Source of the DNA: Marasmius tenuissimus
Taxonomy: Eukaryota > Basidiomycota > Agaricomycetes > Agaricales > Marasmiaceae
Reading direction: 5' to 3'
Length of the DNA: 64,000 bases
Assembly: GCA_029532415.1 (NCBI GenBank)
Contig: JAQOTA010000058.1
Coordinates: forward strand, 992,001-1,056,000
Of this stretch, positions 1-10,852 are shown in pieces. The translations under genes and the position numbers were made by a program. Within the stretch, counting starts at the first letter, position 1. The number at the start of each line of letters is the position of its first letter. Below the pieces are notes generated by a model, which saw only the letters and a program-made list of their open reading frames with translations, was not told where the DNA came from and made no database searches.

Positions 1-1038
1 GAGGTCGTTACTATCGCGTTTGCCTCGCTTCACATTCTTGCCTTTTGCTTCTGGTACAAGAAGCCGTTGAACGTGGAGTGCCCCGTCCAGGTCCCTTTAC
101 GATGTCGATTGCGCACAGGCAGCCCCCTGCTATCGGGCCCGTTGGGACGTTCTTCTTTCATCACAGACGACCACGTATCATCATCAGACGTGGAGACTGT
201 TGATATTACGGAGGCCCATCATGAAGTTGTGGTACGCGTGCAGGTCAACAACGACCGTTCGTTTGAAGCCGACGACGAACAGAACCCTCCATCAATTCCA
301 GCTTTCGTCGTTTCAGACGAGAAGAACGTGGAAGGGTCCCACACTCAATCGATTCGGCCCTTCCTCTTCCTGCGGTCGCTCTCTGCAATTACTACTACTA
401 TTCAACTCGGTACCCGAACGGTTGAGGCCGTCCAGCGACAAATTATGCCAGAAATTCTCAATCCTGGACTCACACAAGGAGGTCACCCTTCACACTCAGA
501 CGAGACGTACTACGACACCACATGCTTTCGCGACACGGTCTTTGTCGCCGATTTTCGCGATGACGCGTCCCTTCGAGTCCCTACCTTCCATTGTGGTGGT
601 CGAGGGGGTATGGCGACTGCTATACCTGGTGCGATTCAAATGGCAATCGCCATCTATTTTGGGGGCATACATTGCATCGCGTGGAACTTCTCCTTCCCGA
701 GCGTAGCAGAAAAGTGGCTCTGGAGAGTCTCAGCGGTAGTGCTGATGGCAGTGCCACTGTATTTCCTCCTCCTTATCATCGTCATCCGCGATATATTTCG
801 AAAGCTGCGACAGGGACGCGCCAATAAATTGACCAGGCCAGTCTCATTGGTGCTGACTTTGGCTGGGTCTGTAGTTCTGCGTTACCCCCGATTCTTTTCC
901 CTCACAAAGCCCTTCTTTTTATACCTTTACCTGATTTTTCGCATCGTTCTTGTCGTTCTTCCCTTTGTTCTCCTTCGTGATCTTCCTACGGACGCGCTGG
1001 CAGAAGTCGAATGGACATCGTTTATCCCCCACCTCTAA
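1..1038 (+). CDS. 3' part of a multi-TM membrane protein of unknown function
   Basis: The reading frame is open from base 1 to the TAA at 1036-1038 (345 residues visible), so the 5' part lies outside the window. Near the left edge it shows the signature FWYKKPLNVECPVQV. It ends with several hydrophobic segments (about residues 205-225, 245-265 and 290-325) and the C-terminus WTSFIPHL. This pattern is one I associate with an uncharacterised family of Agaricomycete integral membrane proteins that end in an aromatic 'K-P-L-N-V' stretch, a polar loop and a final TM pair. I see no catalytic motif. The family assignment is by recognition only and the function is unknown. The visible part needs no intron. 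Confidence 0.6.
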   Translation, partial: EVVTIAFASLHILAFCFWYKKPLNVECPVQVPLRCRLRTGSPLLSGPLGRSSFITDDHVSSSDVETVDITEAHHEVVVRVQVNNDRSFEADDEQNPPSIPAFVVSDEKNVEGSHTQSIRPFLFLRSLSAITTTIQLGTRTVEAVQRQIMPEILNPGLTQGGHPSHSDETYYDTTCFRDTVFVADFRDDASLRVPTFHCGGRGGMATAIPGAIQMAIAIYFGGIHCIAWNFSFPSVAEKWLWRVSAVVLMAVPLYFLLLIIVIRDIFRKLRQGRANKLTRPVSLVLTLAGSVVLRYPRFFSLTKPFFLYLYLIFRIVLVVLPFVLLRDLPTDALAEVEWTSFIPHL

Positions 1039-1820
1039 ACCAACTCATCGAGATGATAGATCTCGACGACGATCACTTTCCCTGTTTATCAACCGCGAAA
1101 CATCAGTTCTCGAAAGGTTACGCCACAGGTTCTACATCCTCAAATACAAACGAGACGAAGTTACAGATGATAATCCTCTCGGGCCTGAGCGCCTCGCGAA
1201 GGGTGATAGTGCCAGGACATGCACTTACAAAACCTTTATTGAAGGATAGGTAACTCAGTCTCCAGCCGGGAAGTGACAAAGGCAATGATCAACGTCCGAC
1301 GACCCGAAGCTAACTTGGAGCAAGATTTAAATACTTATAGGCTATAGTACAGTATGACAATGGCGATCAAACCATTCACTGGTGACGACGTCCTCTATAG
1401 TGAATCGTTTGTTTTTTGGAGTCGCAGCGAACCATAACTCTTCAATGAACACCCATATCCTCCTCAAAGATTCGACGAGACAAGGGAGATGAGCCCTCGT
1501 CCTCGTCGTACGCAGACTGCAGGTACCTCAGGACGTCAAGTCGCCGAGGTGATGGGATTGAAACCTTGATCGCAGTAATTGCTGGGGTGTTCTGCTCCAT
1601 ATATAACCCGGACATTTGTCATCGTAGCCTTCACTGGTACCTGTCATTCACAAGTTGGACAGAAGAAACGAAGCAAACCACATACGTGGAGTAATCTGTA
1701 CCCAAAGCCAGTGAGAGTTTGGTCAATAAGGTGGAGAACGGTTCCAAGTTAAGCCAGGATAACATGAAAAGGAAAGGGACTCCAGCGGCAGCAGCCTGAT
1801 CTGAGATGCTATAGACAAGA
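1039..1820. other. Intergenic, no gene seen
   Basis: About 780 bp between the 3' ends of the membrane-protein gene (+) and CSM3 (-). Only short random frames are present and I see no RNA gene. It should hold both polyadenylation regions. Confidence 0.6.
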
Positions 1821-3132
1821 TTATAGATACATATCTTCCCAGTCCTCCTCTACCGTGCTCTGCCGCCTTGTCGTCGTAGCTATCCCTTGTTCGGCGGGAG
1901 GAGGCTGAGGCTGAACAGGGGCTGCATGTTGGGTCGACGAACTTCCTCCACCTTTGTTCTTTCCTCCCGCAGTCTCGTTTTCTCTGACCATATCCCAGAG
2001 ATCCTCGTCCTCGAAATCCATGTCATGATCAGGGAAATCACTAGTATTCGGCGGATCGGGATCAAGTGAAGGCTCGTCAAACGCCTTCCACATATCCTCT
2101 TCCTCATCTATATCCATCCTATCATTACCTGAGGGAGCGGGAGTTTGAGTGGGAACGGGTACACGTCCTTTCTGCCGATTTGATTCATCCATCTTCTCAA
2201 AAGCAGCAGCAAAGTCGTCATCATCATCAATTGAGCTTCTCCCTGAGGGTTCAGGGGACGAAGGAGGTTGGTTTGCTGGAGGGGGCGATGACGACGCGTA
2301 CTGTGCTCTTTCACTTGCGTCCGTAACGGCCCCATCCTCGCCTTCTCCATTCGCAGCCCGATCTGTCGCCTGGTCATCCTCCTCTTCATCAGATGCTTCA
2401 GCGTCCGGTTTCTTGCCATGAGCTTCATCTCTCAACGTGCTGAGAAAGACCTTGAAGGCCACGAGTAAGAACTCAAGTGATGTGAAGACCCCCTTGAGGC
2501 ACATACGTTCATTCGCCTGGAGTGGCAAATCTTCTCGATGCGTTCCACGGTATCTCCGAACTGGGACTTGGGATACATCCTATGCGTCCAGAACTGATAG
2601 ACCTGGAGTAGTCTATTCAAGTCTGTTGCCTGTGGTAGTTTGTGTCAGTCAAAAAACGCGTCGAGACCATTGTGAAACGCGCCTCGTGCCCCTTTCCTTT
2701 CACCTGAAAGTGTTTCGTCTCCTTCAACAAATCCTTGAATCCAGTCGGCCCAATCAGCCGTCCTTCATCTAGTCGCATTGGCTTCTTCTTCTCCTTCTTG
2801 TCGCCACCTTTATCTTTCGGCCCAGTCTTCTGTGCAGCTCCACTCGTACCCGCCCCATCGTCAAGATCTCTCGGGGGAGAACTGGAGGGTAGTATGGGTT
2901 GACGAACGACTTTGGGTCGGTTTGCATTACTTTTCGCGAATCTCTCCTTGGCTTTTTCATGTGCCCTCCGTTCCATAGTCTTGTCGTTTCCCGTGTTCAC
3001 AGTTGGATCGGACATCGCATCCCAGTCTGCGAAAATGTTGTCTATATCGACATCTTCAGGAGGAGGTGCTCTAGGAATAACTTCCACTTCCAGCTCTTCT
3101 TCTTCTTCATTTGGGAGAAATAGAGGGTCCAT
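1821..3132 (-). CDS. CSM3: CSM3/Swi3/TIPIN replication fork protection protein
   Basis: Exons 3132-2683, 2629-2507 and 2450-1821 give 400 aa. The Swi3 domain (about residues 117-205) is clear: the RLDEGRLIGPTGFKDLL lead-in, then GKGHEATDLNRLL, the QFWTHRMYPK stretch and RIEKICHSRRMN running into LSTLRDEAHG. In the family this protein pairs with Tof1/Timeless at the replication fork and helps with checkpoint signalling and cohesion. The acidic N-terminus and the long acidic Ser-rich tail are low complexity. Intron 1 (2682-2630, 53 nt) starts with GC (GAG|GCGCGT). The only in-frame GT alternative would leave a 38-nt intron and add four odd residues inside the domain, so GC-AG is preferred. It is divergent from the methyltransferase gene, and an ACGCGT box (3192-3197) lies 60 bp upstream of the ATG. 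Confidence 0.9.
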
Positions 3133-3191
3133 TGCTGAGGATAGAAAGATGATGTTGGACTCTGCTCGTGGTGGAGGGGGGAAAGGAAGGG

Positions 3192-3197
3192 ACGCGT
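3192..3197. promoter_or_regulatory. Single MCB-like ACGCGT between CSM3 and NTM1
   Basis: The palindrome ACGCGT lies in the 114-bp divergent promoter, 60 bp upstream of the CSM3 start. In fungi MBF binds this box to drive G1/S genes. One copy is weak evidence. Confidence 0.35.
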
Positions 3198-3246
3198 TGT
3201 TGTGGTTTGTTTACGTATCTCATTTATTTCTGGTTTCCCATTGTCA

Positions 3247-4335
3247 ATGGCTCAACCCGACGTATCTGACGGTATAGCGTACTGGACGAATCAACCCGCT
3301 ACTGTCGATGGTAAGTATGGTACTCAACAGTATCTTCTCCTCTGACATCGCTCTTGTAGGTGTCCTCGGTGGATTTGGAACAGGCTCATTGCCTCGCGTT
3401 GAGTCTCTGGGCTCTCGTCTGTTTCTCCTCAGCCTCTTTCCAGAGCTGTCGACCGTTCCATCCGCGTTGAAACCTCTCAAGCCTCCATTACCGAACCTAC
3501 CTTTACGTGCTTTGGACGTTGGTGCGGGTGTTGGACGCGTAACTCGCGATGTGAGAGCGATCTCTCTATCGTCAATTTATGGAGTCGAAAGCCAGACTGA
3601 TCTTGAATCTTACTAGACATTGCTCTACCTCATTCCTCACGTCGTCTTGCTCGAACCAGTCGACCCGTTCATTCAACAAGCCCTATCCACTGCACGATCA
3701 TCCTCCGATCTATCTACGCCCAAAACCTCGCGCTGGCCAGGCCTAGCGGACAAATCGAAAAGCGTCACATTCATAGAATGTACCCTCCAACACTGCGATC
3801 CGTCTAGACCACTTTCCAACTCCAAATCAGCTAAATTCCTTGACCGTGTTGGATTCACGCCAGAGGAAGGCCCTTTAGCCGACATTGACACTGGCTTCGA
3901 TGTTATTTGGTGTCAGTGGTGTCTGGGGCATCTCAAGGACGACGATCTTATCGCATTCTTCAAGAGGTGCCATGGGGCTTTGAGGGCGGATAATGGTTTC
4001 CCTGGTCGCAGTTTGATAGTAGTGAAGGAGAATGTGTGCTCGAACACAGCCGATGGTGGCCCAAGGACTGTCTTCGATGAGGAGGATTCGAGTTTCACGA
4101 GGTATGCTTGTCAATTAAGATCATATGATACTACGCTTCGGTGAACTATGAACTTGCTAGATCGGATATGGCATGGAAAGCTGCTTTTGAAGTAGCGGGG
4201 CTTCGGCTCATCAAAGAACAAGTTCAGGAGGGATTGCCAGAGGGGCTTTATGTTGTCAAGATGTACGTCAAGATTCTTGTCTCGTACTACTGATAGCTCT
4301 TAACCTTTCCCTCAATCAGGTATGCGTTAAAATGA
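3247..4335 (+). CDS. TAE1: Alpha-N-terminal protein methyltransferase (NTM1/TAE1 type)
   Basis: Exons 3247-3310, 3360-3550, 3617-4101, 4161-4262 and 4320-4335 give 285 aa. Family motifs are in order: IAYWTNQPATVDGVLGGFG near the N-terminus, the SAM-binding LDVGAGVGRVTRD (about residues 73-85), LLEPVDPFI, the substrate-side motif DVIWCQWCLGHL, and FKRCHGALR with a VVKENV strand. This enzyme family uses SAM to methylate the alpha-amino group of proteins after Met removal (X-Pro-Lys type N-termini), including ribosomal proteins. Length and motif order match the family. The last exon is only 16 nt and ends YALK. It is divergent from CSM3. Confidence 0.9.
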
Positions 4336-4535
4336 TAAATTCTAAACCAACGAATAACACATGCATGTAAAAAGTAACACTGCTACTCGTTAAGAAACAT
4401 TAAAACATGAAGACACAGGACGTCAACGCGAGCGATAGGTATAATACCTCTAGAGCAGAATGGAAAGCGAATAAAAATACAGCTATGTAACCCGATGCAA
4501 TCAAAAAAAAAGATAAAGAATGTAAATACCGGGCT

Positions 4536-5771
4536 TTACTGCTGCAGCAAATTGTTGAGGGAGCCAGCCATGACAGCGTCACTTAGACTATGCCTCCTCT
4601 TCGCGTTTATGCTCTCCGCTCTCTCTTTAATGTTGGGAAATGCAGCTGTGACTGTGGCTTCCAACTTCGGCCATATTTCATCAGAAGTCGTGCCAGTGAC
4701 TGTTTGCAGCATCAGGCGATGAGGCGGTTGTACGTGGAACGCAAGCTGATGAGGGTGTTGGTGAGGGTTTCGATGGGGAAGAGGAGAAGCCCGTTGCTTG
4801 GCCTGGTTCTCGTAGTACGCGATGAGAGGAGAGGTTGTGGAGTAGAATTTCTGTAGCCGACGAGCAAAGATTTCCGGGTTGTCGTCGGGTCGCTTTACAA
4901 GGGGTTCGCCGGTCTCGTCGTCGTGTCCATCGATTTTGGGGCGGTTGTAGGACATGTTGTAGACGCGACCGGAAGGTAAGTGGACCCATCTGTCGGAGAT
5001 GCGGCTGAGGATCACCTCATCGGGCACCTCAACATTGACCACCAGGGAAAGGGGAATCCCTTGTTTTCTGTACCAAGGCTGAGCTCGAGACCTCTTCGTG
5101 TGAATTATGTGACGTACTTGAGATGGGTGTCCAATAGTTCTCCCTGGGGAAGAGTTCGGGGGAAGCCGTCAAGAATCCAATGCTGCGTAAGCGTGGATAA
5201 AATCAATATGCTGAGGAATCAGGATGTTCGACGCGTTCACACCTTGTTATGGAGTTGGTCAAGTTTGCTGGTGAGTATTTGGAGCATGAGCTCGTCCGGT
5301 ACAAGGCCTCCTTGGGCGACAATCTCCTCTGCCTGTCGTCCGACTTCGGTTCTGTGGGTCACACGAATCAAGTTTGGGTCGCGACGCTAGGCTCTAGAAT
5401 CACACGGACCTCTCTTGAATATGCATCCTTAGTAAATCTCCAGTAGACAGAGTCGTAATGTCATATTTCTTGACCAGCCTTGTGCTGAGCGTTCCCTTCC
5501 CTGCTCCGGGCTTTCCGAACATCACCATACGAAGTTGACGTCCGGGACGTGCGTCATTGTGGTATCGAATCTCTTGTGCAGTGCTCCTCAGCGTGTTGAG
5601 CGAATGAGTGACTTTTGAAGCTGAGGAAGTCGAAGAAATCGATCGAATCGAGTCAACACTAGCCCGAGTGTGAGGGAGAACCCGACCGGGACGGGTAATG
5701 GGTTCTGTGCTTTGTCGAGGAACCCGGAACTGGACTGGTGCCGTCGGTCTGATTGTGCGTAGAGACTGCAT
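4536..5771 (-). CDS. ADK2: Mitochondrial adenylate kinase (GTP:AMP phosphotransferase type)
   Basis: Exons 5771-5410, 5351-5243, 5182-5118 and 5067-4536 give 355 aa. The P-loop FGKPGAGKGT is at residues 85-94, followed by the AMP-binding STGDLLR, the DGFPRTLPQ strand, and a long LID containing DRWVHLPSGRVYNMSYNRPK and DDETGEPLVKRPDDNP. The first 80 residues are rich in Arg, Ser and Thr and poor in acids, as in a mitochondrial presequence. The LID lacks the four Cys of zinc-type LIDs, as in AK2/AK3 enzymes. The C-terminus (after YYENQ) carries an extra low-complexity tail. In the family this enzyme equilibrates AMP with nucleoside triphosphates in mitochondria. ADK2 versus ADK1 is inferred from the presequence. 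Confidence 0.9.
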
Positions 5772-6410
5772 GAAGAGGACCTCAGGACAGGGAAATGGGA
5801 ACTAGAGAACGAGGAGGGAGGAAGAGAACCTGGGGACAATTTGTTGGGGCAATCCCAAGACTAGCCGCCCCTAGACCCGGCTCGTGACAATTTTAAATAA
5901 AGTCGGAATCGCCTCATTCTTCCCTCATTCCTTACGCAGCTGCCGAGCGCCTGCTCACGCGAATCAGCTTATCCAGCTTATCTTCATTCTCAAACTGTTA
6001 TCTGTGTTGCTAAACGGCCTCGGGGGAAAGGAGGTGCTCCTGCGGCCGTACTAGTCGTTACTGAAGTACTTACATGTACCATCCCGTTGATAACAGCCCT
6101 CAGATTCTAGCCTCTTCCGAATTTACACGAGCATTGAACGTTCTCAGAAATCTTGCAGGGATCCCACATTTAGGAATTCAACCATTTGCGGCTGTCGTGA
6201 TTGTCAGAAATTTCACGAGCTTAGTAGGACAGAAATAGTCTAAAGTAGGACTCGTCACTTTTGACGTTGATCTGACAATGATCAGCATGTGCTCGCGATG
6301 AGCGCTAGCTAATAGTAACGTTCTTCGAACTCGACTACATCGACGCACTAGACGACGAGTTCCTTCGGATCCTGTATGCGTACAACATCTTTGCGTAGGT
6401 GGAGATTGGA
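5772..6410. promoter_or_regulatory. Divergent intergenic region between adenylate kinase and the ATG2-like gene
   Basis: 639 bp without a convincing frame. It must hold the 5' regions of both genes, but I see no clear element beyond AT-rich stretches such as TTTTAAATAAAG near 5890. Confidence 0.4.
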
Positions 6411-9302
6411 ATGCCCTCGTTGTCCTGGCTCTCTTGGTTGACAACTCTCCCATCGTCCATCGCTCAATACTGGTCTCTACCGTTCAATATCCAGAATCGA
6501 TTCGCCAGGTATGCCTGCAAAAAGTTTGTTGAAGATCTCGTGAGACCGGGATTCATCCGGGAAGACGAGCTCAACGCTCAAATCGAGTCGGATCTAGTTC
6601 AACTGAGGGACTTTGAGCTGAATCACCAGGTGTGTTCAGAACGTAGACTGTATGCTCTGTATTCAGTCTCAAATGGTTTTCTTCTAATTCAGGCTTTGAA
6701 CAATCTCCTCCCTTCACTTCCGTTCGCCTTGCAACATGCATCGATGAAACGAGCTTCATTGAAACTACCATCCGGAAGCAGAACGGTTCTCACCACATCC
6801 CTCACTCTCGACTCCTCGGAACTTCACTTTGAAATCCTACGCCCCAGTGAACATTCATACACGAAAGAAACCAGCCTACCTGATCTCATCCGGCTCTATG
6901 CGGCTACATTCGTACAGGACGCAATGTCCTCTCGAGATCGTTCTCAGGCATTTCGTTCCACGGGCAGAGATGGTGAGGTTGAGGTGGAAGGCTATCTAGT
7001 CGGGATTTTCACGAAGTTTGTGGAATGCGCCATCTCCGAAGTCGAAATGGACGCGATGAATACCTCAATCGTCCTCGTTCATCCCGGTCTGTGCAGGCTA
7101 CGCCTCACGGTGGCGACAATCTCCACTCGAACGAAGACGAGACAGGACCAACGTGGGTCTGAACACATCGTCGTCTTCACCGGAATCAAAGTACATCTGG
7201 ACGACCTCAGCAGTTCGGACAATGGCACATCAGTGGACGATGGAACGATACTTTCCCTCGGCAAAGACCCTGTCACAGCTACACTAACTCAGGACCTCCA
7301 CGCTAGATTGCAACTTGTTGTTAGCATCGGCATTATTGGGTGTAGCTTATACTCGTGGCAAATATCTCGTCTCATTGCGTTGATTGATGCATGCTTATCA
7401 CATTGTGCAAGAGATTCCACGGCCTTTGTCTTCCCTAATCCAGTGTACTATCTGGAAATAGACCTCTCCTTGAGGCTCCTTGGCCTAGTTGTTCTGTTTC
7501 ATCAACCCGACTCGCTCAAACATCCAGCACTCAGCGCCTTCTTCGAGACACCATCATTCCTTCCAAGGTCTGAGCATGGCTATGTTCGGATGCATCTCGA
7601 GGCCGTGGCGTTGCAGCTCTCCTTAACATCGGCATTCGGGGTAGAGTCAACCAAATCCTCGTGTACACTCGAAGTTGGGAATCTATCAGTATTGGGGTCG
7701 AGGGCAGTGGAAGGAAACGAAGATGTGGAGCCCACAGTCTTCCCAATAGTCATCACAGATCCATATCTACCATCTTCGTACAGCGACTGTCACTGCGTTC
7801 CCCCGAAGGATCCGAGGGAGCGCTTTGACCTTCCAGAGTTCACAGTGATGGATTGGACTGATGATGCCCTGTGTCCTCTGGAACCAGACTGGGATCCTTG
7901 GAAGACCGGTCTGTGTGGTGACTATAGTCCCACAGCTCGAGTCGAGAACCATCCCGCTGCGACCGTTCAAATCCGCGCGTCCTCCCCTGACTTAGCGTCC
8001 TCCGAAAACTGTGACCTCGTACGAGTTGAGGTTGTTCCTCTCCATATTTTCATAGATTTGGGTCAGCTCCTGGACGACAAAGTAATAAGTTATTTGGCAG
8101 CGATACCTTCCTCAGTCCTCAATACCACGGCACCCTACGGAAAACGTCAGCGGTTAACGGATCTGGCGTTTACAGCACCATTCGTACGGTTAGAGATCCG
8201 CTGCCCACTATCCGGATTGCCCACACGTTCTGGAGCTCTTATCATTGACATACAAAATGCACGTATGGTCTCGCAGAACAACGTCGGAACCTCCCGCTTG
8301 AGCTCTTCGGATGACGATGAGACCATCTTTGGGATTAGCGCCACCCGTGTATTGATCGCATGCTCCTCCGCCTCTTCCGACAAAGCTTCCACGGTGATGT
8401 CTATCGGACCACTCATACAGAACCATCGCCCACTTTCACCTCCACCCAACGGCGATTCGCGGGTCAACGCGGGAGAAATTCAAGTTGTTCTTACTCGCAA
8501 TGGTGATGATGTTGGCAGGAAGAACGACCCGAGGTTGACCCTCTCTTTAATCTTCCCGTCCGTTGTTGGTCGACTCTCGGGAAGAATTTTGGACAATCTA
8601 CAGTATTGGTTGATGGATGCATCGCACCTCATCAAAGTACACTCGGACCCAGAAGAGGGGGATCCCTTCATGTCGGCCCCCGCTTTCTCATCCTCTCATG
8701 GTGTCCAGCCACCCGTCCAGTCCGACACTCAACAGCTCCTGACCGACATTGGGCGGTGTTTTCTTCTCCGCGTATCGAGGAATCCAGACGGATACAGTAT
8801 TGTGGCACCGTCGGATTTCGAGACCGCGATCAAGGTTTCGGTTGAAGAGGGTACGTTGCTGTCGCCCCACTTTTTTGTTTCGCATTTCGAATTATTTAAT
8901 TCGCTTTTTCCAGCCGTAATCAGGCTGTTCCTTCCTGTAACAGACGGTGACAGGGAGAACGCCGCAAACACTGTGCATTCAGTAGATTTTTTGGCCTTGA
9001 CGTTGGACGCTCTCATCGTTATGAAGGTACGATTAAATGAAAACTCGGTGTCTGTTCTTACTAAACGTGGTTGTTTCCAGGGGAAGATGACAACCACTCA
9101 AGTAGAATTAGTTCAATTGACTGGAGAGAATCGAACCTCAACTACAACTTCACATGAATTTTTTTCTGTAAGACCGCTTGACGTATGTTTTTCATTATCT
9201 CTTGCTATATGATACTGGGATTTTGACATTCGACACCTACAGGGTTCACCAAAAGCCACCTTAAAGGCCCGATTTCCTCCGGAGCGTGGTGAGGACTCAT
9301 GA
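6411..9302 (+). CDS. ATG2-like protein, N-terminal half only
   Basis: Exons 6411-6629, 6693-8850, 8914-9026, 9081-9182 and 9243-9302 give 883 aa. The start is the ATG at 6411 (MPSLSWLSWL). The N-terminus looks like the chorein/ATG2 lipid-transfer end (FNIQNRFARYACKKFVEDL, then QLRDFELN and ALNNLLPSLPF). Later parts match ATG2 style: a TAPFVRLEIRCPLSG strand, SGALIIDIQNARM, and DNLQYWLMDASHL. ATG2 bridges membranes in autophagosome growth. Fungal ATG2 proteins are usually about twice this long, and the C-terminal half with the ATG2 C-terminal domain is absent: the stop at 9302 is 32 bp from the end of the convergent COQ11 gene. It is either a truncated duplicate or the product of a rearrangement. 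ATG2 identity rests on motif recognition. All four introns are multiples of 3. Confidence 0.72.
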
Positions 9303-9334
9303 ATGGCGAGGGCCATTCATTGACTCCCTCCCAT

Positions 9335-10683
9335 TTACGACTTCATGGAATCCCAACCTATGAGTTCTCGCATCATCTGCACGCCAACAGGACCCCTTAG
9401 GCTATCCAACTGCAGAGCGACTGCCACAGCGTCCCCGACATGGTCGACATGGATAGGAGGAATTGTCAGAGCGTTAGCGACACTCTCCAGGGTCGAGCCA
9501 AGGTCGACGTGATTCTCGGGCGGAAGAGAACGCGGAGATAGAGCGTTTCCTAATCTTCGTAAGACATCCGCTGGTTTTGGAACTCCCGGTGGCCCTTTGG
9601 TATGGAGAGCGGCGGAAAGATCGAAGAGCGCTGCGGCAGGTGTAGTCAGTGGACGATAATGCGCATGGTATACTAGACCTGTTTTGTACACACGAAATCG
9701 AATGGTTAGCGTTCTGGAAAGTGGGGTCGGGATGGAGTCTGAATCGTACTCGGTCTGATGTAAACGCCGCGATACTGATCCGGTTTTCTTGAGACTAAAG
9801 TACCGATGCCCTGCTCTGCCTCGCGTTTCGTTTCAATGTATCTGGACGGGATGATGGGCCGAGAGAAGTCTTCTGCAGATATGAACACGAATGGTCTGGG
9901 CTTGGGATATGTCTTGCCTTCCCCAGATTGAACGAAGGCTTCACACACGCGTAACGCTGTCAGGTAGAGGGATAATTGGACACAAGCCACAGAAGACACA
10001 TTGAGTTGACGCACCAGAATCTCTATTCAACCTCTCGTAGCTACCCTCCCTCTGTTTCTGGGCCAGGGGGTTGCTCCCATTAATATTCTCCATGACAGTG
10101 TTGAAGAATCCTCCAACTAGTTTTGGTACATCTCCTTCTCTCAAAGCAGCCTTGTAGATCCCGCCGTCTTCGAAGAGAGTTCCAATTGTGTGAACGACAC
10201 CGCCGACTTCGGGAAGGACATGTGAGAACGTGGACGGATCGAAAGCATTCCCCTTCAACCATGTAACCTAGAACATCCCAACAGTACGATGTCAGAAAAA
10301 CGCTTGCTTGAACCAAGAAGATTCCCGCGTGTACACACACTTTAGAAGTCCACGCTGGTGAATGTCCTTTTGGTGTCGTGTAAGGTCGTCCCGAGGAGCT
10401 GTACAAATAGTTATGAGCTTGTCATGATAGACGTATGAATAATGTTCATGAAAGAGGACGTATGATGCGCTGGCAAGCTAACAGAGACCCAAAAAGGATG
10501 ATATAGATACATACCTGACGCTGGTCACCTCCATACCCTTCGCTAAGGCAGCGCGACATATTGCAGAACCTACACAAGGCCAAAACTGAGTTGAATTGGC
10601 AGTGAGATAGATAGATACCCATGAAACCCACCAATGAAGCCGTTCCCACCAACTACGAGTATCCTCTGGGCGGTGGTTTGCAT
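9335..10683 (-). CDS. COQ11: COQ11-like mitochondrial NAD(P)-binding protein
   Basis: Exons 10683-10632, 10569-10515, 10398-10341, 10267-10015, 9956-9750 and 9678-9335 give 322 aa. An atypical extended SDR: Rossmann motif VVGGNGFIGSAICRAAL at the N-terminus, VTSVSSSG after beta-2, GGVVHTIGTLFEDGGIYK, YERLNRDSALRVCEAF, FVFISAEDF and IPSRYIETKREAE. The YxxxK pair is present as YIETK. This pattern fits yeast Coq11 (YLR290C) and related complex-I-associated NDUFA9-like proteins. In yeast Coq11 belongs to the coenzyme Q synthome. Its 3' end meets the ATG2-like stop 32 bp away. The transposon at 10853-11694 lies about 170 bp upstream of its ATG. Confidence 0.85.
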
Positions 10684-10710
10684 GTCAACCCAGGTACAAC
10701 GCAAGTGAGT

Positions 10711-10735
10711 ACTGTAAGTGTAAGTGTAAGTGTCA
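10711..10735. repeat. Short GTAAGT-type tandem run
   Basis: Three to four copies of a 6-bp unit (GTAAGT) just upstream of the COQ11-like ATG, outside the transposon. Confidence 0.6.
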
Positions 10736-10844
10736 CCTCGAAATTTTTCGGCGCGAACGCGTCGACAATGAGCGTGACCAGGCGTGACCGATGGCGTCGC
10801 ACTTATAATTTAAATCATTGCCGTTTCAAGTTCATTTCGACTCC

Positions 10845-10852
10845 CCGACAGT
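10845..10852. repeat. Left target-site duplication CCGACAGT
   Basis: Directly abuts the left inverted end and is identical to 11695-11702. Confidence 0.9.

Noticed and set aside
2641..2682. GT donor alternative (38-nt intron) in CSM3
   Set aside because: Below the usual intron minimum here and inserts extra residues into the conserved GHEATDLNRL motif.
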